Assembly (NCBI RefSeq): GCF_900105625.1
Contig: NZ_FNSD01000001.1
Location: forward strand, 4,650,001-4,714,000
DNA length: 64,000 nucleotides
Direction of reading: 5' to 3'
DNA from: Terriglobus roseus
GTDB lineage: Bacteria; Acidobacteriota; Terriglobia; Terriglobales; Acidobacteriaceae
In this document: positions 52,584 through 62,300 of the stretch, in pieces
Layout: each line of letters opens with the position of its first letter
Position numbering within the stretch: position 1 is the first letter of the stretch
Translations under genes and position numbers: made by a program
The notes under the pieces: model-generated
Databases searched by the model: none
Told to the model about the DNA's origin: nothing
Seen by the model: only the letters and a program-made list of their open reading frames with translations

Positions 52584-53495
52584 GTGGACTTTAATCAGCT
52601 TCGAACGTTTCTGGAGGTCTCTCGGAACAAGAGCTTCTCCAAGGCGGCAGACAAGCTACACCTTACCCAGCCCTCCATCTCGGCGCAGGTGCGGTCTTTG
52701 GAGAAGTCCCTTGGCCATCGTCTGTTCGAGCGTGGCGGCGGTAAGGTCACGCTGACGGCGGCCGGCCGCGTCTTTGAGCCGTACGTTGAAGACTGCCTCT
52801 CGCGTCACAACCACATCAAGCTTGTTCTGGATGATCTCTCTCGTTCGCCCAGAGGTTCGCTCACAGTAAGCGCGAACGACTCGACAGCGCTCTACGTGCT
52901 GCCTCATCTATTCAGCAGATTCAAGAAACAGCACCCGCGGGTCGCTCTGACGGTGAATCGCACGGAACGTGTCCGTACGGTCGAACTCGTCCTGAATCGA
53001 GAGGTGGACTTCGGCGTTGTCTCCTTGCCATTGACAGAACCGCGACTCAAGACCGAGATCATCCATGAAGATGAGCTTGTTCTGGTGGCCTCACCTCGTC
53101 ACCCCCTCGTCACCGGCGCCACCATCACGCTTGAAGCGGTGTCGAAGCATAGCTTGCTGCTGCCCGTGAGAAGTCGTCGCAGAGAGATGCTGGACCGGCT
53201 CTTTTCGGAGCGAAATCTCATCCCTCGGATCGGTATGGAGCTCGATTCCAACGAACTTTTGAAACGTCTCATCATGGCCGACGCCGGAGTCGGTTTTCTG
53301 CCCCTGGTGAACGTCGCAGCCGAAGTTCGTTCGAGGCAGCTTATGGTGCTTAAGGTCAAAGATGTCCATATTCCACGGAAACTGGCACTCATCTGGCACA
53401 AGGATCGCGACCTGCCCGTAGCATGCCAGATGTTCTTCAAAGTAGCGACCGGGTCCTGGCTTTCCGAATCGCTGCTGGCATACGGACTGGCATAG
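52584..53495 (+). CDS. LysR-family transcriptional regulator
   Basis: 303 residues from GTG 52584, chosen because AGGAGA lies just upstream; GTG 52557 is a weaker alternative. The winged HTH has FNQLRTFLEVSRNKSFSKAADKLHLTQPSISAQVRSLEKSLGHRLFERGG at about 3-52. The effector-binding domain (about 90-300) contains REVDFGVVSLPLTEPRLKTEIIHEDELVLVASPRHPL. It resembles CysB/CbbR-like members in overall shape, but the ligand is not recognisable. It is a candidate regulator for the neighbouring peptidase genes, or for genes outside the cluster. Confidence 0.9.
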   Translation: MDFNQLRTFLEVSRNKSFSKAADKLHLTQPSISAQVRSLEKSLGHRLFERGGGKVTLTAAGRVFEPYVEDCLSRHNHIKLVLDDLSRSPRGSLTVSANDSTALYVLPHLFSRFKKQHPRVALTVNRTERVRTVELVLNREVDFGVVSLPLTEPRLKTEIIHEDELVLVASPRHPLVTGATITLEAVSKHSLLLPVRSRRREMLDRLFSERNLIPRIGMELDSNELLKRLIMADAGVGFLPLVNVAAEVRSRQLMVLKVKDVHIPRKLALIWHKDRDLPVACQMFFKVATGSWLSESLLAYGLA

Positions 53496-53674
53496 ATCGT
53501 GAATCTCAGGGGCTCCGTCGCTCCTAAAGGACGCGAAGCTCGTCCTAGGCCTACGATATGTGGCGCCGCGAACTCATCTCAGGGTTTCTGTACGAAACGG
53601 AAGCACGGCAGGGAGCCCAACGCCGTCGTGTGTCGACATCTGCAGAGCAAGTTGCTTTGTAGGGACTGGAAGTT

Positions 53675-53749
53675 TGGAGGCGCGGGTCGGGATCGAACCG
53701 ACGCATAAAGGTTTTGCAGACCTCTCCCTTACCACTTGGGTACCGCGCC
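53675..53749 (-). tRNA. tRNA-Cys(GCA)
   Basis: Minus-strand cloverleaf: acceptor GGCGCGG/CCGCGCC, anticodon loop CTGCAAA with GCA, T-arm GTCGG-TTCGATC-CCGAC, discriminator T and an encoded CCA. It is 73 bp downstream of tRNA-Gly and likely on the same transcript. The 179 bp between LysR and this tRNA holds nothing recognisable. Confidence 0.95.
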
Positions 53750-53821
53750 ATTGCGCATCCGGGGTGAACGCGCTTCTTCAGAAAGCCGACTGAAGCATCT
53801 CAGGAAGGGAAAAAGGCTTTA

Positions 53822-53897
<76 letters not shown>

Positions 53898-53909
53898 TCA
53901 ACAAGATTA

Positions 53910-53938
53910 AGTATATCGGGCCTTTCCACTTAGGTCAA
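53910..53938 (-). promoter_or_regulatory. tRNA-Gly/tRNA-Cys promoter
   Basis: On the minus strand TTGACC (53938-53933), 17 bp, TATACT (53915-53910), ending 12 bp before the tRNA-Gly 5' end. It is an excellent sigma70-type promoter and the clearest one in the window. Confidence 0.85.
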
Positions 53939-54070
53939 CGCATGGGGTCAACCTTGAAACAACCAGTGTTCATGCAGGTTTTGATCCGGGTAGTCCAAAG
54001 ACATGTGGAAGACTTTGCGGAAACGACACGGCCTGCGTAAGTGCCATTCGGGTGCGCGTCCAACTTGTTG

Positions 54071-55945
54071 CTAGTCGTCGTCGGGCCGCTGCGGAAGCGC
54101 AATGTATGGGCCTGCGGGATTGCGGTGACCATACCGCACGATGTGCGGTGTCAGCATCAACACGAGGTCTCCTGTGGTTCGCGTGCCATTGCGATTTGTA
54201 GTGCTCTGGAAACCTGGCAATTCGCTCAGGCCGGGCGTACCGGTAACGGCAGTGGTCTCTGCGCTGTTGGTATTGCTGATCATCATGGCAGTCTCGCCAT
54301 CAGCCATCGTCAGATCCGACGTGAACTGGCGACTGGACAGGATCGGAATCCCGTTCAGTGAATTGCCGGAGAGCGCACTGACCTTCACCTCCAGGTGCAT
54401 GCTGACATCGCCCGTGCGCAGGATGCGAGGCACCGCCGTTATGACCAGTCCCAGGTCCTCATACTGCACCTGCGGAATGACGCCGGTACTGCCCGTCGAG
54501 CTGGTTCCGAGGTACTGCGCCAGCAGGCTAGCAAGGCTTACACCGTTCACCGTCGTGTTGGTGGTGCTTGTCGAGGCGATGTCGCTGAAAAGCGACGTCT
54601 GAATGGGATAGCGAGTGCCCGCCTTGAAGATGATCGTCTGCCGATCGCTGCCGCGCAGTTGCACATCCTCCAAGGAACGCGCATCACTCTGCGACAGCGC
54701 AAGATTGATGGTGGGGCTGTTGCCCGTCGACAACACGGACGTAGTCGCACCACCACCGAAGATGAGGAAGCTGTTCGCCAGCAGGGAACTGGAACCTCCG
54801 ACACCGGCGACGAAGACCAGGTAAGCCGCAATCTCGTACACGCTGGTGGTGGAAGGTATCACTCCGCTGGCGATGAGTTGTGTCACCAGCGACTGGTTTG
54901 CAGCCACGATGCTCTGCGCCTGGGATGCGAGGCTGAAGGCGCTGAGCGATGCCGGCAGAATAATGCCAAGGTTTTGTGTGCGCGACTTATCGACGGCGTA
55001 AAGCTTCATATCGATGACGACATCGCTGTTGCCTGTCAGCAGGTCATTGAAGATCTTGTCTGCAGCGTCCACCAGTTCTGCCGGACCTCGCACCACCAGT
55101 GACCCCTCAACCGGCTGTACGCTCACCTGCTTCAAAGTCAGCAGGTTCTGCGCGATGCTCACGAAATCCTTCAGTTGATCTGCGGAGAAGCCCGGCAGGT
55201 AGTAGACGGCTTCCACCAGGCGCTCGTAGCGCTGTCGATTTGGTGTTGTGTCGGTCGCGAAAATGAGTGTGTGTTCGTCCAGCGGCACCGACATTGTATT
55301 CGTGAGAACGGCAAAGACGCTCATCACCTCGTCGTAGCTGGCATCATCCACGTCAATGCGGTACGACTTCGCGGGGATTTCCGGGTCGAGCACAGCCTTC
55401 AGTCCGTAATCGGCTGCTATGTGTGACGCGAGCGTGCGGATGTCACTGCGCTCGTGGTAGCTGTGAAGGCCGTTGGTATGCAGCAGAACAACGCCGCCGG
55501 CAACATCCATCCGCCGCACCGGCTTCACGACAGGAGGCGTATTGTGCTGCGTGACACGCGGATTGTCCCGGTCCAGAACCCGAGCCTGCTCCACCAAGGC
55601 ATCTGCTGCAGAGGCGTCCGTGGGACGTTTTGCAGCGGCCTGCTGCAGCAGATTCGTCACACGGTGTTCGCGCGAAAGCACCAGCGCCTGCACGTATTCA
55701 GCATGTGTGGGATCGGCGGAGACGGCCCGCGCGAAGTCTCGTTCCGCAGGCAAAAACTCACTCTTGCTGAGGTGCTTCGCCCCGGAAAGATAAGCGTCTT
55801 CCGCTGTGGCGCGCTGTTTCGCAGAAGGAGGGAGCGGGCTCTTGGGATCGGGCGCAGTCGATTGAGCGCTTGCAGCGGGCGCAACGAGAAGCGCAGCAAT
55901 GCATGCCAGGGATAGTCCGCGGCGATGGGTCAGAGAAGCAGTCAT
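54071..55945 (-). CDS. Secretin-family outer-membrane protein (GspD/PilQ-like)
   Basis: 624 residues. Signal peptide about 1-28. A TPR-like helical segment follows (KQRATAEDAYLSGAKHLSKSEFLPAERDFARAVSADPTHAEYVQAL). N-domain/STN-like repeats come next (TLASHIAADYGLKAVLDPEIPAKSYRIDVDDASYDEVMSVFAV, VSVQPVEGSLVVRGPAELVDAADKIF). The C-terminal secretin domain (about 300-610) has YPIQTSL, QVQYEDLGLVITAVPRI, SSRQFTSDLTMADGETAMMI and TRTTGDLVLMLTPHIV. A poly-small-residue region (SSTTSVYEIAAYLVFVAGVGGSSSLL) lies before the gate. No pilus or type-II genes are nearby, so it could serve an unlinked type II/IV apparatus. Confidence 0.88.
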   Translation of the reverse strand: MTASLTHRRGLSLACIAALLVAPAASAQSTAPDPKSPLPPSAKQRATAEDAYLSGAKHLSKSEFLPAERDFARAVSADPTHAEYVQALVLSREHRVTNLLQQAAAKRPTDASAADALVEQARVLDRDNPRVTQHNTPPVVKPVRRMDVAGGVVLLHTNGLHSYHERSDIRTLASHIAADYGLKAVLDPEIPAKSYRIDVDDASYDEVMSVFAVLTNTMSVPLDEHTLIFATDTTPNRQRYERLVEAVYYLPGFSADQLKDFVSIAQNLLTLKQVSVQPVEGSLVVRGPAELVDAADKIFNDLLTGNSDVVIDMKLYAVDKSRTQNLGIILPASLSAFSLASQAQSIVAANQSLVTQLIASGVIPSTTSVYEIAAYLVFVAGVGGSSSLLANSFLIFGGGATTSVLSTGNSPTINLALSQSDARSLEDVQLRGSDRQTIIFKAGTRYPIQTSLFSDIASTSTTNTTVNGVSLASLLAQYLGTSSTGSTGVIPQVQYEDLGLVITAVPRILRTGDVSMHLEVKVSALSGNSLNGIPILSSRQFTSDLTMADGETAMMISNTNSAETTAVTGTPGLSELPGFQSTTNRNGTRTTGDLVLMLTPHIVRYGHRNPAGPYIALPQRPDDD

Positions 55946-55980
55946 GCCTGCAGCATTAGACGTTCGAGAGGCGACAAACT

Positions 55981-56271
55981 CTAGCGGACACGTGCGAGCG
56001 TCTGAAGACGGGGTGTTCCCGCGGCGCGATCGCTGCGTGCCGGCCGCTTCAGGCCATTGCGGATCTGTGCCGTGTCCATTTCCAATTCGGCAAGCGTCCG
56101 GCTCAGCGTGTTGCGGTGCATGCCGAGTTCTTCAGCACTTTTGCACTGATTGCCGCGATGGCTCAGAAGAACCTGCAGAAGGTAGCGCCGTTTGAATTCA
56201 CGCACAGCTTCTTCGTACGAAACGCCGTCCGCATGCATCTGCGCCACCAGGATGTCCATTTCCCGCTTCAC
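55981..56271 (-). CDS. Small Fis-type HTH protein
   Basis: 96 residues. The core REFKRRYLLQVLLSHRGNQCKSAEELGMHRNTLSRTLAELEMD is the Fis-type HTH (HTH_8) that elsewhere forms the C-terminus of NtrC-type activators, here without the AAA+ or receiver domain. The remainder is a short acidic N-terminus and a basic tail. It is sandwiched between the CvpA-type gene (11 bp upstream) and the secretin gene (35 bp downstream), so it may be co-transcribed with purC and cvpA. A nucleoid-type or local regulator is plausible. No target is known. Confidence 0.82.
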   Translation of the reverse strand: MKREMDILVAQMHADGVSYEEAVREFKRRYLLQVLLSHRGNQCKSAEELGMHRNTLSRTLAELEMDTAQIRNGLKRPARSDRAAGTPRLQTLARVR

Positions 56272-56282
56272 TCGTACTCACC

Positions 56283-56885
56283 TCAGTCTGATGGCGTCGT
56301 GCGTATCTTGATCGTCGCAGGCTCACCGGCGGCGCTTCTGGCATGTGACCACCAGAGGCTGGCCGGGAGGCGCTTTCCAAAGTCGCGCGGCACAACGAAG
56401 GATATCCCATGCGCGGCCGGAAGCAAATAGGGCAAAAGCACTGAAGTTTTCGCAGCGGCAAAATCGCGCAGAAAAGGGGCCATCGGCAGGATCAGCGCAG
56501 CAAGAAGAAGCACGCCGCGAGCGAACCCAAAACAGGCGCCCCCAAGGCGATTCAGGAAGCCAAGCCCAATGGCGCCGGCCGCACTGTGCAGCAACCGTCC
56601 CAGCAGCGCCGCAACGACGTAAACCGCGGCCAGGATCAGCACAAACGCCACGATCTCCGCAAAGGCGTAGGGCGTAAGCCACCGCGCCAGGTAGGCTGCC
56701 CCTTGGGGTGCGTACCAGCATGCGGCAAAGATGCCGATCAACAGACCGGCAAGCGAGACCAGGGAACGGATCAGGCCGCGCATGAATGCCGTGACGGTCG
56801 AGATGGCGAGCACGAGCGCAATCGTCCAGTCGAGCGGATTCATGCCGTTCAGGCCGATTGTGACGCCGTGCAGGGCATTGTTCAT
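56283..56885 (-). CDS. cvpA: CvpA-family membrane protein
   Basis: About 200 residues with four hydrophobic segments; typical CvpA wording includes NPLDWTIALVLAISTVTAFMRGLIRSLVSLAGLLIGIFAACWYA and GFLNRLGGACFGFARGVLLLAALI. A start at ATG 56843 would remove a 14-residue extension; ATG 56885 lies 5 bp after the purC stop. CvpA proteins are linked to colicin V production and purine-gene neighbourhoods in proteobacteria; here too it follows purC. Exact function unknown. Confidence 0.82.
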   Translation of the reverse strand: MNNALHGVTIGLNGMNPLDWTIALVLAISTVTAFMRGLIRSLVSLAGLLIGIFAACWYAPQGAAYLARWLTPYAFAEIVAFVLILAAVYVVAALLGRLLHSAAGAIGLGFLNRLGGACFGFARGVLLLAALILPMAPFLRDFAAAKTSVLLPYLLPAAHGISFVVPRDFGKRLPASLWWSHARSAAGEPATIKIRTTPSD

Positions 56886-56890
56886 GGCGA

Positions 56891-57784
56891 TTATTCCGGC
56901 AGCTCCTGCTTGCCAGTGAGCAGCGTGAAGGCCTGCAGGTACTTGGCCCGCGTCTCCTCAACCACTTCGTCGGGCAGCGCGGGTGCAGGCAACTGCTTGT
57001 TCCAATGGATGCGCTCCAGATAGTCCCGCACAAACTGCTTGTCGAACGACGGCTGCGCGCCGCCGGGCGCGTAGCCGCTGGCGAGCCAGTAGCGGGATGA
57101 GTCCGGAGTCAATACTTCGTCGGCCAGCACCAGCAGATCGCTGCCATCCTTTGCGGGAACAAAGCCGAACTCAAACTTGGTGTCCGCGAGAATGAGGCCC
57201 TTGCTCTCGGCATATTTCGAGGCCGTTGAGTAAATGGACAGTGTCAGCATTCGAAGCTCTTCGGCCAGTTCCTCACCGACTGCATCGACGACGTGATCGA
57301 AGCCCACGTTCTCGTCATGTCCGGTGTGGTTCTTCGCTGCGGGCGTAAAGATCGGTTGGGGCAGGCGGTCGCTCTCGCGGAGACCGCTTGGCAGCTCGAT
57401 GCCGCACACCGCGCCAGTCTGCTGGTAATCCTTCCATCCCGATCCAGAGAGGTAGCCGCGCGCGACGCACTCCACCTGCACCATCCGAGCACGCTGCACA
57501 ATCATGCTGCGGCCGCGCAGATCGTCACTGAATGCCTGCAAATCTGCGGGATAGTCGCGGACGTCCGCCGTGATCAGGTGGTTTGGAACCAGATTCCGCA
57601 GGAAATCAAACCAGAAGAGGGATAGTTGCGTCAGCACCTTGCCTTTATCGGGCACCAGGCTACCCAGCACATGGTCGAAGGCAGAGATGCGGTCACTTGC
57701 CACAAACAGCAGACGGTCCGTGCCGACCTCGTACAGGTCGCGCACCTTGCCAGTCAGGATCGGTTTCAGGTCGCTAAAGCTCAT
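56891..57784 (-). CDS. purC: Phosphoribosylaminoimidazole-succinocarboxamide synthase
   Basis: Joins aspartate to carboxyaminoimidazole ribotide in purine synthesis. The 297 residues carry LTGKVRDLYEVGTDRLLFVASDRISAFDHVLGS, the NHLITADV and VECVARGYLSGSGWKDYQQTG blocks, and LADTKFEFGFV with the DEVLTPDSSRYWLASGY ending. It is the longer, eukaryote-like PurC form common in Acidobacteria. It starts a minus-strand run purC-cvpA-fis-secretin with short gaps. The opposite-strand transporter starts 170 bp away. Confidence 0.95.
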   Translation of the reverse strand: MSFSDLKPILTGKVRDLYEVGTDRLLFVASDRISAFDHVLGSLVPDKGKVLTQLSLFWFDFLRNLVPNHLITADVRDYPADLQAFSDDLRGRSMIVQRARMVQVECVARGYLSGSGWKDYQQTGAVCGIELPSGLRESDRLPQPIFTPAAKNHTGHDENVGFDHVVDAVGEELAEELRMLTLSIYSTASKYAESKGLILADTKFEFGFVPAKDGSDLLVLADEVLTPDSSRYWLASGYAPGGAQPSFDKQFVRDYLERIHWNKQLPAPALPDEVVEETRAKYLQAFTLLTGKQELPE

Positions 57785-57953
57785 CCTCTTGATTTCACCA
57801 CTTTTTCCCGAGTACGTGCGGATTCATGCGGTAAGGCACCGGTTCGGTTACCCGCGTCTGTCAGACGCAGGCAACAAATCGTGCACTTTCTGCGATAGGC
57901 TGGCGTTTCTGCAATCGGCGTCGAAAGTGACGAGCCGTTTTCAAGGAGTCCTC

Positions 57954-59282
57954 ATGCACGGCGCCCCGCCCGCAACCACCACGAGACAACAGCTTCACGA
58001 AGCACCTGATCCAAACATTCCGTTGTTCAGTGCGAGCCATCGCACCGCCTTCTTCGTAGTGACTGCGCTCTTCTTCCTTTGGGCGCTGCCAAACAACCTG
58101 AATGATGTGCTGATCCGGCAATTTATGAAGGCGTTCCAGATATCGCGTCTGCAGGCGGGTCTGGTGCAGTCTGCGTTCTACTTTGGCTACTTCTGTATCT
58201 CGATGCCCGCAGCCTACGTGCTGCGGCGCTGGGGATACCGGGTTGGCCTGGTTGCAGGCGTGCTGCTGTATGGCGTGGGCTGCCTCCTGTTCTGGCCGGC
58301 CGCCCTGGCGAACCAATATAGCTTTTTCCTGGTGGCGTTGTTTGTTATTGCGGCAGGACTCGCGTTCCTTGAGACGGGCGGCGCATCGTTCATCACGTTG
58401 CTCGGCGATCCTTCGACCTCAGAACGACGATTGAACTTTGCACAAGCCTTCAATCCTCCCGGCACGATTGCAGGCGCGCTCATCGGGACGGTCTTCATCT
58501 TTTCCGGTATCGAACCCAGTGCTGCCGAGACAGCGCAGATGAAAGCCGCAGGCACATACGCTGCATTTCTGCATCGCGAAACGCTGCGCGTGACCACGCC
58601 GTACCTCGTCCTGGCACTCGTTGTGTTTCTGTTTGCCGTCTTGCTGATGCGCGTGAAATTTCCTGCACGCACGTTGAGTCAGGACCAGTTTCCCTTCGAA
58701 GAGCGCGGCACGACAGCCAGCCTCATTCACGTGCCACACTTCGTTTGGGCGGTTATCTCGCAGTTCTTCTACGTAGGTGCGCAGGTCGCTTCGTGGAGCT
58801 TCCTGATCCAGTACGCGCATGACTATGCGCACCAGCCCGAGAAGATCGCGGGCTATTTTCTAAGCGGCAGTCTGGCGATCTTTTCCGTTGGCCGCTTTGC
58901 TGCGACAGCGCTCATGAAGTATGTCCGGCCAAATGTCTTGATGGGCGTCTTCGCACTGGTGAACGTGGCTTTGCTGGTGTTAGTGATCACGCTTCCAGGT
59001 TGGGTCGGTCTCTGGGCGCTTATGCTGACTAGCTTCTTCATGTCGCTGATGTATCCCACCAACTTTGCACTTGGCTTGAAGGGGCTTGGGGCAAACACGA
59101 CGCTGGGCGCAAGTGTGCTGGTTATGGCGATCATCGGCGGCGCTGTTGCAACGCCCGTTGTCGGTTGGGTGGCGGAACGCACCGGCAGCATGGCGATGTC
59201 GTTCGTGGTGCCGCTGTGTTGCTATCTGGTAGTTGCCTACTTCGCCTTCATCGGGTCGAAGGTACGCACAAAGACTGATTGA
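57954..59282 (+). CDS. FucP/GluP-type sugar MFS transporter
   Basis: 442 residues with about 12 membrane helices. The start is ATG 57954 with AAGGAG; an upstream open frame overlaps purC and is not real. FucP/GluP-type wording: FFLWALPNNLNDVLIRQFMKAFQISRLQAGLVQSAFYFGYF, ETGGASFITLLGDPSTSERRLNFAQAFNPPGTIAGALIG, and SFFMSLMYPTNFALGLKGLG. These transporters take up L-fucose, glucose or galactose with protons; this window does not contain the catabolic genes that would indicate which sugar. Confidence 0.9.
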   Translation: MHGAPPATTTRQQLHEAPDPNIPLFSASHRTAFFVVTALFFLWALPNNLNDVLIRQFMKAFQISRLQAGLVQSAFYFGYFCISMPAAYVLRRWGYRVGLVAGVLLYGVGCLLFWPAALANQYSFFLVALFVIAAGLAFLETGGASFITLLGDPSTSERRLNFAQAFNPPGTIAGALIGTVFIFSGIEPSAAETAQMKAAGTYAAFLHRETLRVTTPYLVLALVVFLFAVLLMRVKFPARTLSQDQFPFEERGTTASLIHVPHFVWAVISQFFYVGAQVASWSFLIQYAHDYAHQPEKIAGYFLSGSLAIFSVGRFAATALMKYVRPNVLMGVFALVNVALLVLVITLPGWVGLWALMLTSFFMSLMYPTNFALGLKGLGANTTLGASVLVMAIIGGAVATPVVGWVAERTGSMAMSFVVPLCCYLVVAYFAFIGSKVRTKTD

Positions 59283-59300
59283 TTGCGCGTGAGGTATAGA

Positions 59301-59337
59301 CAGAAGAGGGCATAGCTTCGCGCCTTGCCCTCTTCTG
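59301..59337. terminator. Hairpin terminator between transporter and smc
   Basis: cagaagagggca pairs with tgccctcttctg (12 bp, 13-nt loop) between the convergent transporter and smc. A weak T-run (tgcctgtctt) follows on the plus strand. Probably bidirectional. Confidence 0.7.
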
Positions 59338-59356
59338 CCTGTCTTAATCCCTTTGA

Positions 59357-62300
59357 CTACGCGACGCGTCTTGGCTCGGCCTTGTTCAGGTTGACGCTGA
59401 CAATCTTGCTCACGCCGGGCTCCTGCATGGTCACGCCATAGATCACATCTGCCTCCGTCATCGTCCGCTTATGGTGGGTGATGACAACGAACTGCGTGTC
59501 CTTGCTCATTTCATGAACCAGACGGGCAAAGCGACCCACGTTGGTCTCGTCAAGCGGTGCATCGACTTCGTCCAAGACGCAGAAGGGGCTGGGCTGGAAC
59601 TCAAAGATGCCGACGAGCAGTGAGAGGGCAGTGAGCGCCTTCTCACCACCGGAGAGCAGCAGTACATTCTGCATCTTCTTACCGGGCGGCGACGCGACCA
59701 GGTCGATGCCGCTCTCTGCAGAGTTCGACTCGTCCGTCAACTTCATGGTCGCCTGCCCACCACCGAAGAGCTTCACGAAGGTATCCGAGAAATTTTTGTT
59801 GATGATGGCGAACGCATCGTCGAACTTGATCTTGCTGATCTCGTCGATTTCCTTGATGGCGCCCTGCGTGTTAGCGATGGAATCCAGCAGATCCTTGCGC
59901 TGCGTCTCCAGGAAGCTGTGACGCTGCTCGGCCTCTGCGAACTCTTCCAACGCCATCATGTTGACGGGGCCCATTGCCTCCAGCTTGCCCTTCATCGTCC
60001 GTGTCTCTTCGTCGGCAGCGTCCAGCGCCTCTGCAGTGATGGGCTCGATGCTGGTATCCGCACGCAGCTCTTCAGCAGGCATGTTCAGGTCGTTCAGTGA
60101 CTGCGCCTCGAGATGTTCGATCTCGCTGGACAGGCGGGCGATCTTCGTCTGCAGTGTGGCACGTTGCTCGCGAAGGCCTTCGATCTCCGTGCGCATGGTG
60201 CGCAGTAAGGAGTTCTTCTCGGCGATCGTCGCCCGAAGGGCGGTCGCTTCGGCGCTCAGGCGGTGTGCTTCGGCGGTCAACTGTTCACGCTGAGCGGTCA
60301 ATTCCGCCTGCTGTTCCGTCAGCTGGATCGTCTCCTCTTCGCGGCGTGTGCGCTCAGCGGCAGCGCCCGCGATCTGACCTTCCAAGTGAACGATGCGCTG
60401 CTGCGTGGTGTTGCGCATGCGCTCGTTCTGCTCGAAGTTGGCAGAGGCATTACGGCGTCGTTCTTCGAGCCCCGCGAGGGCTGCAGCAGCCGCTGCTGCC
60501 GCTGCTTGCACCTCCTCGCGCTGTAGGCGGAGATCTTCTATGCGCAGCACCGCTTCGTTTACGCGAGCATCGATAGCTTCCCGCTCGACGCTCAACTGTG
60601 CTGCCTCAGTCTGCTTGCGCTCGATCAGGTCTTGCTTCTGCGCACGCGCATCGCGATTCCGTTCGGAGTGCAGAGACCAGTCGGCAAGACGCTTCTCGAT
60701 GCGCGCGGCCTCCGAGTCCATCTGGCGGAGAGCAGCACCGCTGTTTGCGGCTTCACGCTCGGCATCGCGCCGCTCGTTGCCCTTGGCTTCGATGGCATGC
60801 TGCATCTCCTGGATCTGCTTCGTCAGGCCAGCAACACCAAGCTCGCTCTGTGAAAGATCTGCCTGCACGGCCTCCAGTTTTGCTTGGATCTCACGCAGTT
60901 CACTCTTGAGAGCGAGCGGACCTCCTGAGCGCGCTTTGCCGCCCGTCACCGTCACATTGTGATAGGTTTCGCCAGAGGGCGACAGGAAGAATGCCTCTGG
61001 ATTCTCAAGCGCCAGCGTGCGCGCGGTCTCGCTGTCCGGGGCAATGAAGCCCTCACGCAGCTTGGGAAGGACTACCTCAAGAGACCTCCCAAATCCATTG
61101 AGTATCCGGATGCAGTCCTTCAGCGGACGCGCGCCCCGCAGTTCGCCCACAGACCGGCTCGCCATGCCGTCTCCATACGCAGGCGCTGATTCACTGTGAA
61201 CCAGGAACGTGGCGCGGCCGTCAACATTGCCCTTCAGAAGCCCGATGCCAGCGTCCGCGGAGTTCCAATCCTTCACGACGACGTAATTCAGCTCTTCCTT
61301 CAGGAACTCATCGACGACTGCTCCGTGCTCATCATCCACTTCCAGAAAGTCCGCTAGTGTTCCAACCGGGGCCACGCTTGTCCCAATGCCATTCGCCTTG
61401 AAGAGCTTCCGCACCGTCTCACTGGAGTAGCTATGGTCGCGGATGAGCGCTTCCAACGAGTTCTTGCGGCCCGTCAGCGTCGCTGCCTCCGCCCGCAGAT
61501 GATCGCCCCGACGCCGCGTCTCCATCTCCTCGCGGCGCTTGGCGTCCAGGTCCAGGCGCAGTTGGGCTATCTCCGCCTCCAGCCGCTTCAGGCGATCGGT
61601 CACGGACTCGAAGGTCATCGAGACCTGCCCACGCTGCTTGCCCAGAGCTTCTAATTCGACCTTGGCTTGTTCGGATTCGCCAACCAGCCGCTGCGCGTCG
61701 CGCTCAAGACCTGCGAGCGATTCGGCCGCCTGTGCCTCCTCGCGATGCACGTTGCTGATGCGCTGCATCAACTGCATGGACTGATGGCGACCGTTGCCGG
61801 CTTCACGGTCGGCGTTGTTTACCTGCGACTGCGCCTCGCTGGCCTCGCGCTGCTTCGTCTGGGCCTCTTGACGCGCGCCTTCAGTGTCCGCGGTTGCCGT
61901 CTCCAGGAAGAGCCGCAAACCGTCGCGATCCGCTGAGAGTGCTTCTATCTGATGCTTCAGCTGCGCCAGCTCATCTGTACCGCTGGCGACGCGTGCTGCG
62001 AGGTCGTTGACGCGGTCATTGTTGGAGTGAATACGGGCTGTCGCACGCTCCAACTCAACACGCGTCTCGTTGATGCGGCTCTGTGCTGCACGAATCTCTT
62101 CATCCAATTCGTACCCGCGCGCGACACCCGCCGTGTGATCTGCATCGAGCGCCTCCAGCGAAGTCGCTTGCTCATCAATGGAAGTGGTGAGTTTGTTCAC
62201 CGACTCTTCTGACGTAGACCGATCCGCATCGTGCTGCGACAAGCGGCTGCGCAGGACAACACGCAGTTTGGCGCGCAGCTCGTCGCGCATCTGGCCATAG

